Source of the DNA: Pirellulales bacterium
GTDB taxonomy: Bacteria > Planctomycetota > Planctomycetia > Pirellulales > DATAWG01
Assembly: GCA_036267355.1 (NCBI GenBank)
Contig: DATAWG010000034.1
Location: 23,997 to 87,996 of the forward strand
DNA length: 64,000 bases
Reading direction: 5' to 3'
Below are positions 1 to 8,565 of this stretch, in pieces (positions within the stretch are counted from its first letter, which is position 1; each line of letters starts with the position of its first letter). The notes under the pieces were generated by a model. It saw only the letters and a program-made list of their open reading frames with translations. It had not been told where the DNA came from and made no database searches. A program made the position numbers and the translations under genes.

Positions 1-1498
1 TGGAGACGTGCATCGCGGCGCGGAGCCGGTCGCGCTCTTTATCGTCAACGGTTTTCGTGCCCGACTCGATGGCCACGTGTTCGGAGCCCGGGCCGTGGCA
101 ATTTTCGCAGCCGTTGTGGGCCAATTGCGGCGTTTTTTGCATGCTCTCGTAGCCCCCTTCGAACGGCCGGAACCGTTGCGGATCCCAACCGGTCACATGG
201 CAGCTCAAGCATTGCGGATCGAAATTGCGCGGCGGATTGAGCTTTGCCAGAGTGTCGAGCGCTTTGGCATGCGGCGTTTTTTCCCACACCGCAAAAGCCT
301 TCGTGTGGCAATCGGCGCAGGCCTGCGAGCCCGCATAGGTCCAACCGCTCGGCTGTTTCTCGGGCGTAACATTCAGGCCGGCTAGCCCGAGTGTTTTGAG
401 CTGCTCCTGATAATCGGCCATCACGCGCTTCATGTCGCGCGATTCGCCCCAATGAGCGTCGAGTGCGACGCGCTCGAATCGCACGGGATGTTCCGCGTCG
501 TCGAACAAGCCGACGACGTTCACATACTCGGCCTTCTGGCTGACTTCGATCAGCCGCGTTTTCGCGTCGGGGGCCGTGTCGGGCTGCGGCGGAGGGACCG
601 GCGCTCCGTAGCTGACGACGACGAAATCGAATTCCGGAAATTGCTTCACCAATTGGAGTGTTTCGTCCTTCGACGCCTGCGCCAACAGCAGCATCCGCTC
701 GGCCCCCGCTTTTTTCATCTGCGGCACGACTTCGGCCAGCGCCGCTTGGGCCGGCTTGAAAGCCACGTCGGGATTGTTGATCGCCTTCTGCTCGGCGTCG
801 CCGAGAATCGAAGTAACGCCGATTTTGATTCCGCCGACCGTGCTGACACGGAAGCGCGGCGTCAATCCTTGGCTGAAATCGAACAGGGCGACATTTGCCG
901 ACACGAACGGGCTGTCGGCTTGCTTGAGATCCGTTACGGCGAGGGTGAGCGATTCGGCCGGCAATTTCAAATCGTCTGGCCCGAATCCGATGGCCGTGTA
1001 GTGCATCGTTTTGAGCGCATCGGAGGTGGCCAGGAATTTCAATTCGGCCTGTTTGCCGAATCGCTCGATCTGACCGCCGACGTCGACGGTTTCGACGGCC
1101 CAGCCGTCGGCCGCCAGTTTATTCAAGAAGTTTGCCCGCCGGCTAAGCCCTCCCTTTTGATTCTCCAAGCCGGAGCAGCCGCAGGGCTCGATATAGCCCA
1201 TTTGCATGCCGCTGCAAACGATGACGGCCTTCGGGCGGGGCCAGTTCTTGAACGGCGGATCATTGGCCGCCGCGCCGGCCGACGGACCAGGGTTCGGCTT
1301 GATGAGCGTTGCGGGCGGGGAAGACTCGCTGGCTACATGCGCCGGCGCCGCCGGCTGCCGCGTAGATTGCTCCAAACTACCGGAACTCGCGTTCGGCTGT
1401 GGCTTCGCGTCTTGATTGGCATCCGGCCGCGGACAGCCGAGCGAAAAGAACAGCGTCGCCGCAAATGCCGCCGCTGCCGCAATGGTTTTTCGAAGCAT
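1..1498 (-). CDS. Partial multihaem cytochrome c fused to a metallophosphatase-like domain (lipoprotein)
   Basis: An open frame runs from an ATG at 1498 to the window edge with no stop, giving 499 visible residues; the C-terminus lies outside. The N-terminus is a hydrophobic leader ending S-L-G-C (Cys22), which suggests a lipoprotein, followed by a Pro/Ala/Ser-rich linker to about residue 85. Residues 90-360 resemble the 5'-nucleotidase/metallophosphatase proteins that carry an EPCGC motif (here 104-108). Three haem-binding CxxCH motifs follow: CADCH 394-398, CLSCH 430-434 and CENCH 464-468, as in cytochrome c554-type proteins. More haems may lie beyond the edge. It starts 27 bases after the DUF1573 gene, so the two are probably co-transcribed. 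The likely role is periplasmic electron transfer. Donor, acceptor and the activity of the phosphatase-like part cannot be told from sequence. Confidence 0.8.
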   Translation of the reverse strand, partial: MLRKTIAAAAAFAATLFFSLGCPRPDANQDAKPQPNASSGSLEQSTRQPAAPAHVASESSPPATLIKPNPGPSAGAAANDPPFKNWPRPKAVIVCSGMQMGYIEPCGCSGLENQKGGLSRRANFLNKLAADGWAVETVDVGGQIERFGKQAELKFLATSDALKTMHYTAIGFGPDDLKLPAESLTLAVTDLKQADSPFVSANVALFDFSQGLTPRFRVSTVGGIKIGVTSILGDAEQKAINNPDVAFKPAQAALAEVVPQMKKAGAERMLLLAQASKDETLQLVKQFPEFDFVVVSYGAPVPPPQPDTAPDAKTRLIEVSQKAEYVNVVGLFDDAEHPVRFERVALDAHWGESRDMKRVMADYQEQLKTLGLAGLNVTPEKQPSGWTYAGSQACADCHTKAFAVWEKTPHAKALDTLAKLNPPRNFDPQCLSCHVTGWDPQRFRPFEGGYESMQKTPQLAHNGCENCHGPGSEHVAIESGTKTVDDKERDRLRAAMHVS

Positions 1499-1525
1499 GC
1501 ACTTCCCTGTGATGATAAAGAGATC

Positions 1526-2704
1526 CTATTCCTCGATCGCGTAACGCACCAAAATCTGCATCTGTTTGTTGTCGGGCAAACCGGTGTCGAGAAAAATGCG
1601 CGCCAATGGGGCGATCGGGGTGCCTAAATGGTCTTCCGAAGGCGTGCCGGGCGGAATTTCGATCGTCAGCGGCACGCGTCCGACGTCGGCCTTCAATTTC
1701 TGCAACTTTCCCACGGTCGCTTTAAGCGTCGTCGGCACCACCTTGGCGACCCGAAAATCAGCCTGTTTGAGTGCATCGCCGCGAATCATCAGGTACAGCA
1801 CCGCTTTCGCCCCTTCGCGCGACCGCACCTGATCCAGCATCAAAATTCCCCGCGCGGCATCCCACTCCGGTCCCCCTTGTAATTCCACCTGGCTAGCAAT
1901 GTGCCCTTCGATGGCCAATTGCAACTGAGGATTGCCGGGCGTGTTCAATTGAAAGCGGATTCTCTCGGCAAATGCCCCTGCGGGCAAGCCGGGTTTGACG
2001 GTGACATACACCAGCACGCCGCTTTTTGCCCCTTCTTCCTCCTTTAGCTGGTCCGCCGTCAGGGGCGTTAGGGCGAGGTCGAAAAACTTCGCCAACGATT
2101 TGTCCGACCATTGCGGATCCTCGACAGCCAGATGGTCGCTATCGAACGAATACACGCGCGATTCGGCCGTCTCGCTTCGATTGGGCGCGATGCTAGAGAA
2201 AACAATCGTCTCTGGCGCCTGCAGATAGCTTGACACGACGTTGCCGTAGACGGTCAATTCGAGTCTCTGCCGCGCCGGGTCGTTGGTCAGCACCTGGGCG
2301 CTTTGCCGAAATGGGCCGCGCGACTTCGGATGCCATTCGACTTCGACTATCGTCGAGCCGCCGGGCGCGACGTTGGGATGATCGATTTTCGATAGCGTGC
2401 AAACACAACTGGTTTCACCCTTGGTCAGAACCAGCGGCCCACGGCCGACATTCTTGAACACGAACGCATGTCGCCCCTTGCCGCCGAGTTCGATGCTGCC
2501 GAAATTGAACTCATCGTTTTCCAAGACCAGCTTGGGTTCATGGCCCGGCAGCGCGAGAGCCGGCGAAGTGAGCGGCGACGCGGGCCAACCCCACTGGATG
2601 CGCTCGCCGCCGCTCGGCCGAAGCCCCAACTCCGCGACGGTCCAAAACCATCCGCCGACGATGCCGACGAGCAGCGCGGCGCCTGCAATAATCCAGACTC
2701 GCAT
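1526..2704 (-). CDS. DUF1573 domain protein, membrane anchored
   Basis: 392 residues. The first 25 form an N-terminal membrane anchor or signal. Residues about 60-145 match the DUF1573 pattern: an E-F-x-F-G-x-I start, then F-x-F-x-N-x-G, a C-x-C pair in the middle (T-S-C-V-C-T) and a G-x-x-x-x-I-x-V-x-W-x-P end. Later segments (about 160-280 and 290-390) look like further Ig/ASH-type beta domains, less clearly. DUF1573 proteins are abundant in planctomycetes and Bacteroidetes, and their molecular role is unknown; they are thought to be exported. The gene lies just upstream of the multihaem cytochrome on the same strand, so a role in the same envelope process is plausible but unproven. Confidence 0.85.
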   Translation of the reverse strand: MRVWIIAGAALLVGIVGGWFWTVAELGLRPSGGERIQWGWPASPLTSPALALPGHEPKLVLENDEFNFGSIELGGKGRHAFVFKNVGRGPLVLTKGETSCVCTLSKIDHPNVAPGGSTIVEVEWHPKSRGPFRQSAQVLTNDPARQRLELTVYGNVVSSYLQAPETIVFSSIAPNRSETAESRVYSFDSDHLAVEDPQWSDKSLAKFFDLALTPLTADQLKEEEGAKSGVLVYVTVKPGLPAGAFAERIRFQLNTPGNPQLQLAIEGHIASQVELQGGPEWDAARGILMLDQVRSREGAKAVLYLMIRGDALKQADFRVAKVVPTTLKATVGKLQKLKADVGRVPLTIEIPPGTPSEDHLGTPIAPLARIFLDTGLPDNKQMQILVRYAIEE

Positions 2705-2760
2705 TGGTCAACTCCAGAACGTCAAAGATCGCTCAACAAATGCTGGGTGGTGGGCCGTCC

Positions 2761-2825
2761 CTCGCTAACGCTTCGGGCTAGTATCGCGCTGGGTCGCGTC
2801 CATACTAGCCCGAAGCGTTAGCGAC
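2761..2825. repeat. Interspersed inverted repeat, family B (copy 1)
   Basis: Two arms of 24 bases (2761-2784 and 2802-2825) are reverse complements with one mismatch, separated by 17 bases. The core of each arm reads CGCTAACGCTTCGGGCTAG. A second two-armed copy lies at 60682-60749 and a single arm near 23341. It sits between the divergently read end of the O-antigen-ligase gene and the start of the DUF1573 gene. Confidence 0.85.
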
Positions 2826-2883
2826 TCGGCGATCGTGATCAAGCTATCAAAGCACCGCGGGCATCGACGCCCGGCGGCCCGCG

Positions 2884-5484
2884 CTACCGCGGTTTTCGTC
2901 CTTGGCCGGGAGGCAGCGGCGGCCCGAGCCGGGGCGCTGGCCACGGGGCAAGCTTAAGATTATCGCCCGAAATAATACGCTCGGCCAGCTTGCGTTGTTC
3001 GTCGTTCAGGGCCCGTTCGGCCGGGGGGCGAAGTTCGTCGAGCCGCAGCGCCTCGCGGGCCGCCGCTTTTGCCGCGGCGGTGTCGCCGGTCAGCGCCAGC
3101 GTTTGAGCCAATTCGAATTGGATGGCGACGCCGGTCGGATAAAGCTCGGCCGCTTGCCGGCAAAGGTCGACTGCGTTGCGCCCGTCGGCGGGCACCCGGC
3201 TGATTTCGAAAATCGCCTGCCAAACGCTGCCGGCCTCGGCTCGCAGGGAGGCGGATTGCGGCTCCAACTCCAACGCTTGGTTCATCCAGTTTTCGAAATC
3301 GCCGATCAATCGGCTGGTGAACGGGCCGCTGCGATGCCCTTGTTGGTCGCCGCGGAGCCACTCGGCAAACCGCAATATGGCAAGGTCCCTGCGAGGCTCA
3401 ACGGCAAGAGGATCGGCCTCGGCGGCCTGCATGAGCTCCTGCACCTGTTGCGAATCGTTGCCGTCGGCCGCATACGCCCGGGCGGAATCCAAGTCGCCTT
3501 GCGATACGAGCACCGGTTCGTAAGCGGTCAGATATTGCGACACCCACAGGCCAACCACGATCACGAGCAGCGCCACGCTTATGCCCCATGGCAGCGATTT
3601 TTTGCCGTCGCCACGTTCGCCGCGTTCGCCGACGTCGCCATGAGCCAGGGCCATCGCCGCTTGCCGGGAATCGGCGGCATTCAGCCCGAGGGCGAGCAGC
3701 AGCCAGAGCGTTTCATTGACGCCGCCGAACGTAATTCCGCCGACGGCCAACAGGGCAACGAGCAACACCAGCATCCCGATGCCGCAGAGCCATGGCGAAA
3801 GCCGGCCGTCGCGAATCCATGGCCAGAGCAGCCACCAGGTGACTCCGGCGATCGCCATCCGCACGACCGCCTCTTCCTCCCAACTTGCAAAACCTAATAA
3901 CAAATTCCATCGCAGCGCGAGCCACACTCCGACCAGCGCGCCGCCGAAGATCCACCAGGCGCCATCCGATAGTCGCGGCACAAGTTCGGCGATTGCAACC
4001 GTCCTGAATTCGCCGTCGGCGACGATGCGAGCCGCGCGATTTCGCCGGCGCAGACGGATGGCAAAGCCGGCGACGATCGCGAGAAACAAGACGAGCGCGG
4101 GCAGTCCCGCGCTGGCGGCGATTTCCAGGGCGAAATTATGCGGATCGCGCACATCCTCCCAAGCCGATGGAAGGCGATACTGCGTGTAATAATCGCCGAA
4201 ATTTCCCGGCCCGACGCCCCACCAAGGTCGATCGGCAATCATCCGACACGTCGCGCGCCAATAATCGAGCCGCACTTCGAACGAACGAGCGGCCGGTTTG
4301 CGCAATTCCGGTCGCACCGCGAAGAGGACGACAACGCCGACCGCCGAAACCATCGCCAGCAGCATTGCGGCGAGCGCAATCCATCGAACCCAACGGACGG
4401 ACCTTGGCCGCGGTGCTGCCGCTTTGACCGGCGCCTCGTCGGCGGAGCACCAAACCGCGAATAGCCACCAAACCGCAATGCAACCGAGCCCCACGACCGT
4501 CCCAATCCACGCGCTGCGGCTGCGCGTGAGCGCCAAGGCGAATGCAATCAGAATCGCACACGCGACTATGCCCAAGCGGTGCCAAAACCGGCGCGATGCC
4601 CGTTGCCGCAGCTGCCAGCCAAGTAACGCTAGGCCCAATGCGATCACCAGCCAGGGGGCGAGAAACGCCGCCAGCGAATTCGTGAGATTGAATGTCGCAT
4701 ACGGTTCCGGGCTGTTCAGCCGATCGGCAAAGCTGCGATACGCTTGCGTACCCGGAGCAGGGACATCCATCTGCGCTTCGCGAAACATCGCCTCGGGATG
4801 TTCGACAAACCGCTGCCGGTTGGCCGGCATCGTGACAACGTATTGGTAGAGTGCCGCGACCGCCAGCATCATGCCGACGGCGATCATCACGGCGACCATG
4901 GCCCGCGTTTCCCGGCCGCTGTTCTGCCGTGCCCTGGTCTGCGTTGTGCGACTCTGCCCTGGGGCGTCCTGCCGTGTGCCACTGGCTTTGCCAGTGCTCG
5001 CATCAACGTGTTCGTTAGCAATAGCCGCATCGAAAAAAGCTGCCGGCTCGACCAATTGCCGCAGCAGCAGAAACGCGAGCAATGTCGCGACGCCTTCCCA
5101 AAGCATGTTGATCGATGGCCGCGGCGCCGAATGGACGGCTCCCCGCAGCGCGGCGACCGACCACCATCCGCTGAAGGCGACCGCTGCCGCGTCGATCCAG
5201 CCGAAGCGAACTTGCAGCCGCGGCCGACTGAGCGATTGGACAACCCACAACGCGGCCAGCGCAATCCAAAGCGCGGCGGCAACCTGGCCATCGCCAATCC
5301 ACGGCCCACCGTCGCTGGGTACTAGCGGTCGGGCAACCAGAATCGCGGCAGCCAAGGCCAACAGCAGATGGCGAAAGCGATCGCCCGATCCTGCCGCCGC
5401 GCCGGGAGACGCTTCGGCCCAGGATGCCTGGCCGCTTGCCGGAGTCGCGATGTCGCGTTGTTGTTTGCGATGGCGGCGAGCCAT
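2884..5484 (-). CDS. O-antigen ligase/polymerase (Wzy/WaaL) family protein with TPR-like C-terminus
   Basis: 866 residues, mostly hydrophobic up to about residue 640 with a dozen or so membrane segments. The Wzy_C signature lies near residue 425: G-V-G-P-G-N-F, then Y-R-L-P and the D-P-H-N-F-x-L-E-I motif shared by O-antigen ligases and polysaccharide polymerases. The last 200 residues are soluble, helical and TPR-like, a common arrangement in planctomycete homologues. The gene precedes a WecA-type sugar-phosphate transferase on the same strand (77 bases apart), which fits surface polysaccharide assembly. Near residues 163-190 the hydrophobic pattern is broken by a polar, Arg/Gln/Thr-rich segment whose DNA contains an interspersed repeat, probably an in-frame insertion. 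The substrate is unknown. Confidence 0.85.
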   Translation of the reverse strand: MARRHRKQQRDIATPASGQASWAEASPGAAAGSGDRFRHLLLALAAAILVARPLVPSDGGPWIGDGQVAAALWIALAALWVVQSLSRPRLQVRFGWIDAAAVAFSGWWSVAALRGAVHSAPRPSINMLWEGVATLLAFLLLRQLVEPAAFFDAAIANEHVDASTGKASGTRQDAPGQSRTTQTRARQNSGRETRAMVAVMIAVGMMLAVAALYQYVVTMPANRQRFVEHPEAMFREAQMDVPAPGTQAYRSFADRLNSPEPYATFNLTNSLAAFLAPWLVIALGLALLGWQLRQRASRRFWHRLGIVACAILIAFALALTRSRSAWIGTVVGLGCIAVWWLFAVWCSADEAPVKAAAPRPRSVRWVRWIALAAMLLAMVSAVGVVVLFAVRPELRKPAARSFEVRLDYWRATCRMIADRPWWGVGPGNFGDYYTQYRLPSAWEDVRDPHNFALEIAASAGLPALVLFLAIVAGFAIRLRRRNRAARIVADGEFRTVAIAELVPRLSDGAWWIFGGALVGVWLALRWNLLLGFASWEEEAVVRMAIAGVTWWLLWPWIRDGRLSPWLCGIGMLVLLVALLAVGGITFGGVNETLWLLLALGLNAADSRQAAMALAHGDVGERGERGDGKKSLPWGISVALLVIVVGLWVSQYLTAYEPVLVSQGDLDSARAYAADGNDSQQVQELMQAAEADPLAVEPRRDLAILRFAEWLRGDQQGHRSGPFTSRLIGDFENWMNQALELEPQSASLRAEAGSVWQAIFEISRVPADGRNAVDLCRQAAELYPTGVAIQFELAQTLALTGDTAAAKAAAREALRLDELRPPAERALNDEQRKLAERIISGDNLKLAPWPAPRLGPPLPPGQGRKPR
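4975..4998. repeat. Family C interspersed repeat arm inside a coding region
   Basis: The stretch TGTGCCACTGGCTTTGCCAG, continuing TG, lies inside the O-antigen-ligase-like gene. It is one arm of the family C element seen complete at 23252-23328, with one base changed. Translated on the minus strand it gives a polar segment without hydrophobic character. Confidence 0.7.
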
Positions 5485-5561
5485 AGGCCAAAGACCGGAA
5501 GCAAGAGTAATTCGAAACGATTAGAAAAGCCTGCACTCCCTCGATCGGCCGGCAATCCGGC

Positions 5562-6737
5562 TCAATGGGTTCGCCGGCGCCGTGCCGCGGTTTCCAAAAT
5601 TCCGATCAACAGCAACACGCAGCCGACTAGCAGCACGATCATCATGGCGCCGACCTGATCGACTTCGTGCAGCAGCAGCGCCCCCAAGCCGCATGTTGCC
5701 GTGAGCAGATAAATCGTCAGCACGGCTTGGGTTTTCGACAGCCCCAGTTCGACCAGCCGGTGGGAAAAATGGCTCTTGTCGGCTTGAAATGGGCTGCGGC
5801 CTTCCCGCAAGCGAATCGCCATGACGGTAGCCAAATCGTACAGCGGAACGGCCAGCACGCATATCGGCGCCAAGATCGCATGCCGCGGCAGGTCGCCGCC
5901 GGCATACGTGGCCACCGTGGCGATCGTCGCCAGTGAGAAGCCGAGAAAATAGCTTCCCGCGTCGCCCATGAAAATCCGGGCCGGCGGCCGATTGTGCCAC
6001 AAGAATCCCAACAGCGAGCCGACGAGCACCAATAGAAACCCAGCCACGAACAAATGCGGCAGCCGGCTTTGCGGATCGGGCACCAAGAGCATCACGGCTG
6101 CCAACATCGCTGCCGCAATCGCTCCCACACCCGCCGACAGCCCATCCATGTTGTCGAGCATGTTGAACGAATTCACCAACCCGACGATCCACAACAGGCT
6201 GAGCAATCCGGCGGCCCACGGCCAATGCGGCACGAGCGACAGTTTCCATCCGCGAACGAACACCACCACGATCGCCGCGAGCGTTTGCGCCCCGAGCCGC
6301 AGCCGCCAATCGACCCCGCGATAATCGTCCACTAGCCCGAGGGCCAGTAGCAATGTTCCCAGGCCCAACAACAACCAAAGATCGGCCGACTGTAGCCACA
6401 GGCCGTTGAGAAAGGGCTGAATGAATCGCAGCGCGGGAAACGAGGCAAGCCAGTTTTCGAACGGATCCGGATCGATGTGCCAAATCCAGAGCAAGAGTTG
6501 GCCCACGGCAAACGGCAACAACACGCCGAGCCAAATTGCCAAACCACCGCCCAGCGGCGTCGGCGACGTGTGAACTTTCCGCGCTCCCGGCCGATCGACG
6601 AGTCCCCACCGCGGCGCGTGCCGGCGAAGCCAAAATGCGGCGACCCAGCTAATCGCCAGGCTCGGCCCGACGGCCGCGGCCAGGAAGATGAACCATTGCC
6701 CACCGCTCAGAGGATGTGAAAGAATGGGGACAGGCAC
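5562..6737 (-). CDS. WecA/MraY-family polyprenyl-phosphate sugar-1-phosphate transferase
   Basis: 391 residues with about ten membrane helices. It has the family's cytoplasmic-loop motifs: V-D-R-P-G-x-R-K-x-H-x-x-P-T-P-L-G-G-G near residue 45, D-D-Y-R-G near 110, N-S-F-N-M-L-D-N-M-D-G-L near 165 and the F-M-G-D-A-G-S catalytic motif near 235. The reaction is transfer of a sugar-1-phosphate from a UDP-sugar to undecaprenyl phosphate, the first lipid-linked step of surface polysaccharide assembly. H-K/R-x-H-type residues specific for WecA are not clearly seen, so the sugar is open. The only plausible in-frame start is GTG at 6737, just before the first membrane helix. It lies within an interspersed repeat, so expression signals may have been replaced by the insertion. 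Confidence 0.88.
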   Translation of the reverse strand: MPVPILSHPLSGGQWFIFLAAAVGPSLAISWVAAFWLRRHAPRWGLVDRPGARKVHTSPTPLGGGLAIWLGVLLPFAVGQLLLWIWHIDPDPFENWLASFPALRFIQPFLNGLWLQSADLWLLLGLGTLLLALGLVDDYRGVDWRLRLGAQTLAAIVVVFVRGWKLSLVPHWPWAAGLLSLLWIVGLVNSFNMLDNMDGLSAGVGAIAAAMLAAVMLLVPDPQSRLPHLFVAGFLLVLVGSLLGFLWHNRPPARIFMGDAGSYFLGFSLATIATVATYAGGDLPRHAILAPICVLAVPLYDLATVMAIRLREGRSPFQADKSHFSHRLVELGLSKTQAVLTIYLLTATCGLGALLLHEVDQVGAMMIVLLVGCVLLLIGILETAARRRRTH

Positions 6738-6803
6738 CTCGCGGAAACCCTTTTATTCAGCCTTTTTCGACCGGGCCGGGAGCCAGTCCCCATTCTTTCA
6801 CAA
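6715..6803. repeat. Interspersed inverted repeat, family D
   Basis: The outer arms are near-perfect reverse complements: TGTGAAAGAATGGGGACAGG at 6715 and CCAGTCCCCATTCTTTCACA ending about 6802. The interior contains a T-rich stretch. The element spans the gap between two minus-strand genes and supplies the GTG start of the WecA-like gene. The GGGGAC(T/A)GGC-type ends resemble repeats common in planctomycete genomes. Confidence 0.8.
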
Positions 6804-6807
6804 GCCC

Positions 6808-7407
6808 TCACGTCGTTTTCCCCGTCGGCCGGGCTCGGAGTAACTGTCTCGCCGCGAGGAAAAATTCATGATAATCGGCCCGGCGGTAATCCGGAAATGT
6901 CCAGTCTCGCGGCTGCCAGCGGCCATCTTTGAAATTCAAGGTCACCTCGGCAAAAATTCCCTGGCCAAGATAGATGCGATGGGCGTGGTCTTTGGTCGAG
7001 GCGAGCACAAGTTTTGCAAGCGTCAGGTAGCCGGGATCGAGATTCAGCGGGCGCGGCTCCGGATGCCGGCTGAGCTCGGCATATTCCGCTTCCCAGCCAA
7101 TCGACTGCCGCTTCCATTGGCTCAATTCGCTCGAATCGCGCAGCGGCTCGAAGGCCCAAAATCGCTTGATCAACCCGCAGCCCATGGTTGCGCTGTAATA
7201 ATCGGTTTCGCGGAATTCGAACGGCGGACTCGCAAGCGCCCCGGCACCCCAAGCTTCCGCCGCTCGGCGGCACCCCCACTCGAGAGCCTCGTGGTAGCGG
7301 CTGAACGCGGCGAGGATCGGCAGAACTAGGGGCGACGGGCGAAGGAGGAAGGGCGAGCAAGGAGGGGCAGCGGTCGGGGGCAACGGGTCAGATGGTGGCT
7401 GGCTCAT
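6808..7407 (-). CDS. DUF4416 family protein
   Basis: 199 residues. The match to DUF4416 is clear from the order T-D-Y-Y-x-x-x-M-G near residue 68, I-K-R-F near 79, L-N-L-D-P-G-Y-L-T-L-A-K-L-V-L-A-x-T-K-D near 123-143, H-R-I-Y-L-G-Q-G-I-x-A-E-V-T-L near 146-160, and W-T-F-P-D-Y near 172. The family is widespread in anaerobes and planctomycetes and has no established function. The first 30 residues are Pro/Ser-rich and may come from a start chosen too far upstream; an internal start before the L-P-I-L-A-A-F segment would still leave the whole domain. Nothing in the neighbourhood points to a role. Confidence 0.85.
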   Translation of the reverse strand: MSQPPSDPLPPTAAPPCSPFLLRPSPLVLPILAAFSRYHEALEWGCRRAAEAWGAGALASPPFEFRETDYYSATMGCGLIKRFWAFEPLRDSSELSQWKRQSIGWEAEYAELSRHPEPRPLNLDPGYLTLAKLVLASTKDHAHRIYLGQGIFAEVTLNFKDGRWQPRDWTFPDYRRADYHEFFLAARQLLRARPTGKTT

Positions 7408-7451
7408 GGAAACTACCGGCCGAAGGCTAAACGGCTGCAGGAGGAAGGTCG

Positions 7452-7477
7452 GAGGCTACAGGCTACAGGCTGCAGGC
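7452..7477. repeat. Short tandem repeat of a GGCTACA unit
   Basis: The unit GGCTACA(G) is repeated about three times, with a degenerate third unit GGCTGCAGG, in the gap before the small cytochrome gene. Related units occur at about 9757-9776. A short palindrome, GGACGCGTAGCGTCC, follows at about 7499-7513. No function is evident. Confidence 0.55.
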
Positions 7478-7681
7478 CATACCGGCTACAGACCTGTAGG
7501 ACGCGTAGCGTCCGCAGGCCCTCGTACCGACAGGTTTTAGTCTTCCGTCTGTAGCCTTTTTCCTATCGTATAGTTGATTCGGGCCGAGCGCCGGCGCACA
7601 ATGGGCAAATTCCGCTGGCAAATTGCGGAGCCGCTCTTGTGCTTACAACCACTTTTTCCGACACCTTTGGAGGAGATCACG

Positions 7682-8095
7682 ATGAAAGCTGCGGGATTGC
7701 TGTTGCTCGGTGCCGTGGTGACGATGGCCTTTTGGGTCTCGCAGGCTCAGGCGCTGCCGGCCTTCAAGAAAGCGTTCGAGCAAAAATATATTGCCCCGAG
7801 CAACAATCCGGCCCTCAAGGCCGCGTTCAAGAAACAAAGCTGCAACGTCTGCCATGTGAAGGGCCAGGAAAAGACGGTCCGCAACGATTACGGCAAGGCC
7901 CTCGAAAAGTTTACCGGCGGCCATGTTGCCAAAGACATTAAGGCCGCCAAGGCCAGCGGCGGCGATGCGGCGGCCAAGGACGTGCTCGACAAAGCCGTCA
8001 AGGCGATCGAGGAAGGTTTCGACAAGGTGGGCGAAGAAAAGTCGCCGTCTGGAGACACCTACGACGAAATGATCAAAGCCGGCAAGCTGCCGTAG
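7682..8095 (+). CDS. Small exported monohaem cytochrome c-like protein
   Basis: 137 residues from the ATG at 7682, chosen because GGAGGAG lies 8 bases upstream and the next residues form a clean signal peptide (K-A then a hydrophobic run, cleavage after Q-A-Q-A near residue 24). A single haem motif CNVCH lies at 54-58. The rest is Lys/Ala/Asp-rich and helical, with no clear distal Met ligand close to the C-terminus; Met132 is the only late candidate. This fits the short planctomycete periplasmic proteins with one CxxCH. It is probably an electron carrier or haem-bearing structural protein. A longer open frame to 7574 adds only non-signal-like residues. Confidence 0.82.
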   Translation: MKAAGLLLLGAVVTMAFWVSQAQALPAFKKAFEQKYIAPSNNPALKAAFKKQSCNVCHVKGQEKTVRNDYGKALEKFTGGHVAKDIKAAKASGGDAAAKDVLDKAVKAIEEGFDKVGEEKSPSGDTYDEMIKAGKLP

Positions 8096-8565
8096 TCTGC
8101 CAGCAGGATGCTTTCGAAGAGCGGTATTCGCGAGGGCGGAGCGCCGGCGGCGCTTCCGCTCTCGCTTCGTTTCTGGATCGGGCCGCCCGGAGTCTTGCCG
8201 CCGTAGAAAGCCGCTCGGCATTCGGGATGCCGGGCGCCAGCCCCACGGCTCGGCGTGGGCAGGTTTTTGCGGATTACATGCCCACGCAAAGCCGTGGGCA
8301 GGGCACTCCGTCCTGCGGCAATGGCGGCGGTTGTTTTCAGATCAATTCTTGTTTCCGGGCGACTTCAGCTAGCCATGCCGGTTGCGAGCGGTGTATGCTC
8401 TTACGCAGCCCATTGCGTATGATTCCATCCAGATGTGGTCCGGCGCAATCGATCGGACGCGCCCTTTTTTGTCGCCGAGGAATAACTGGCCCGCGCTATC
8501 GATGCGGCCCTTCGATCTGGGGCCGAAGTGCCGGCAGGTATTTCTAATCCAAAGGAGAAATCGTC
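8096..8565. other. Intergenic region with repeat, no gene seen
   Basis: 470 bases between two plus-strand genes. It holds the family G inverted repeat (8241-8299) and a GC-rich palindromic stretch (GGAGCGCCGGCGGCGCTTCC) near 8139-8158. TATGAT at 8418-8423 could be a -10 box for the thioredoxin-like gene, but no good -35 box is at the right distance. No coding sequence was convincing on either strand. Confidence 0.6.
8241..8299. repeat. Interspersed inverted repeat, family G
   Basis: The left arm (8241-8263) contains CCACGGCTCGGCGTGGGCA and the right arm (8279-8299) contains TGCCCACGCAAAGCCGTGG. They pair as imperfect reverse complements, and each arm is also a near-palindrome (CCCACG..CGTGGG). 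Only this copy was seen in the window. Confidence 0.75.

Noticed and set aside
452-1627. 391-codon plus-strand frame at the left end
   Set aside because: It lies opposite the multihaem cytochrome gene, which has haem motifs and a signal peptide on the minus strand.
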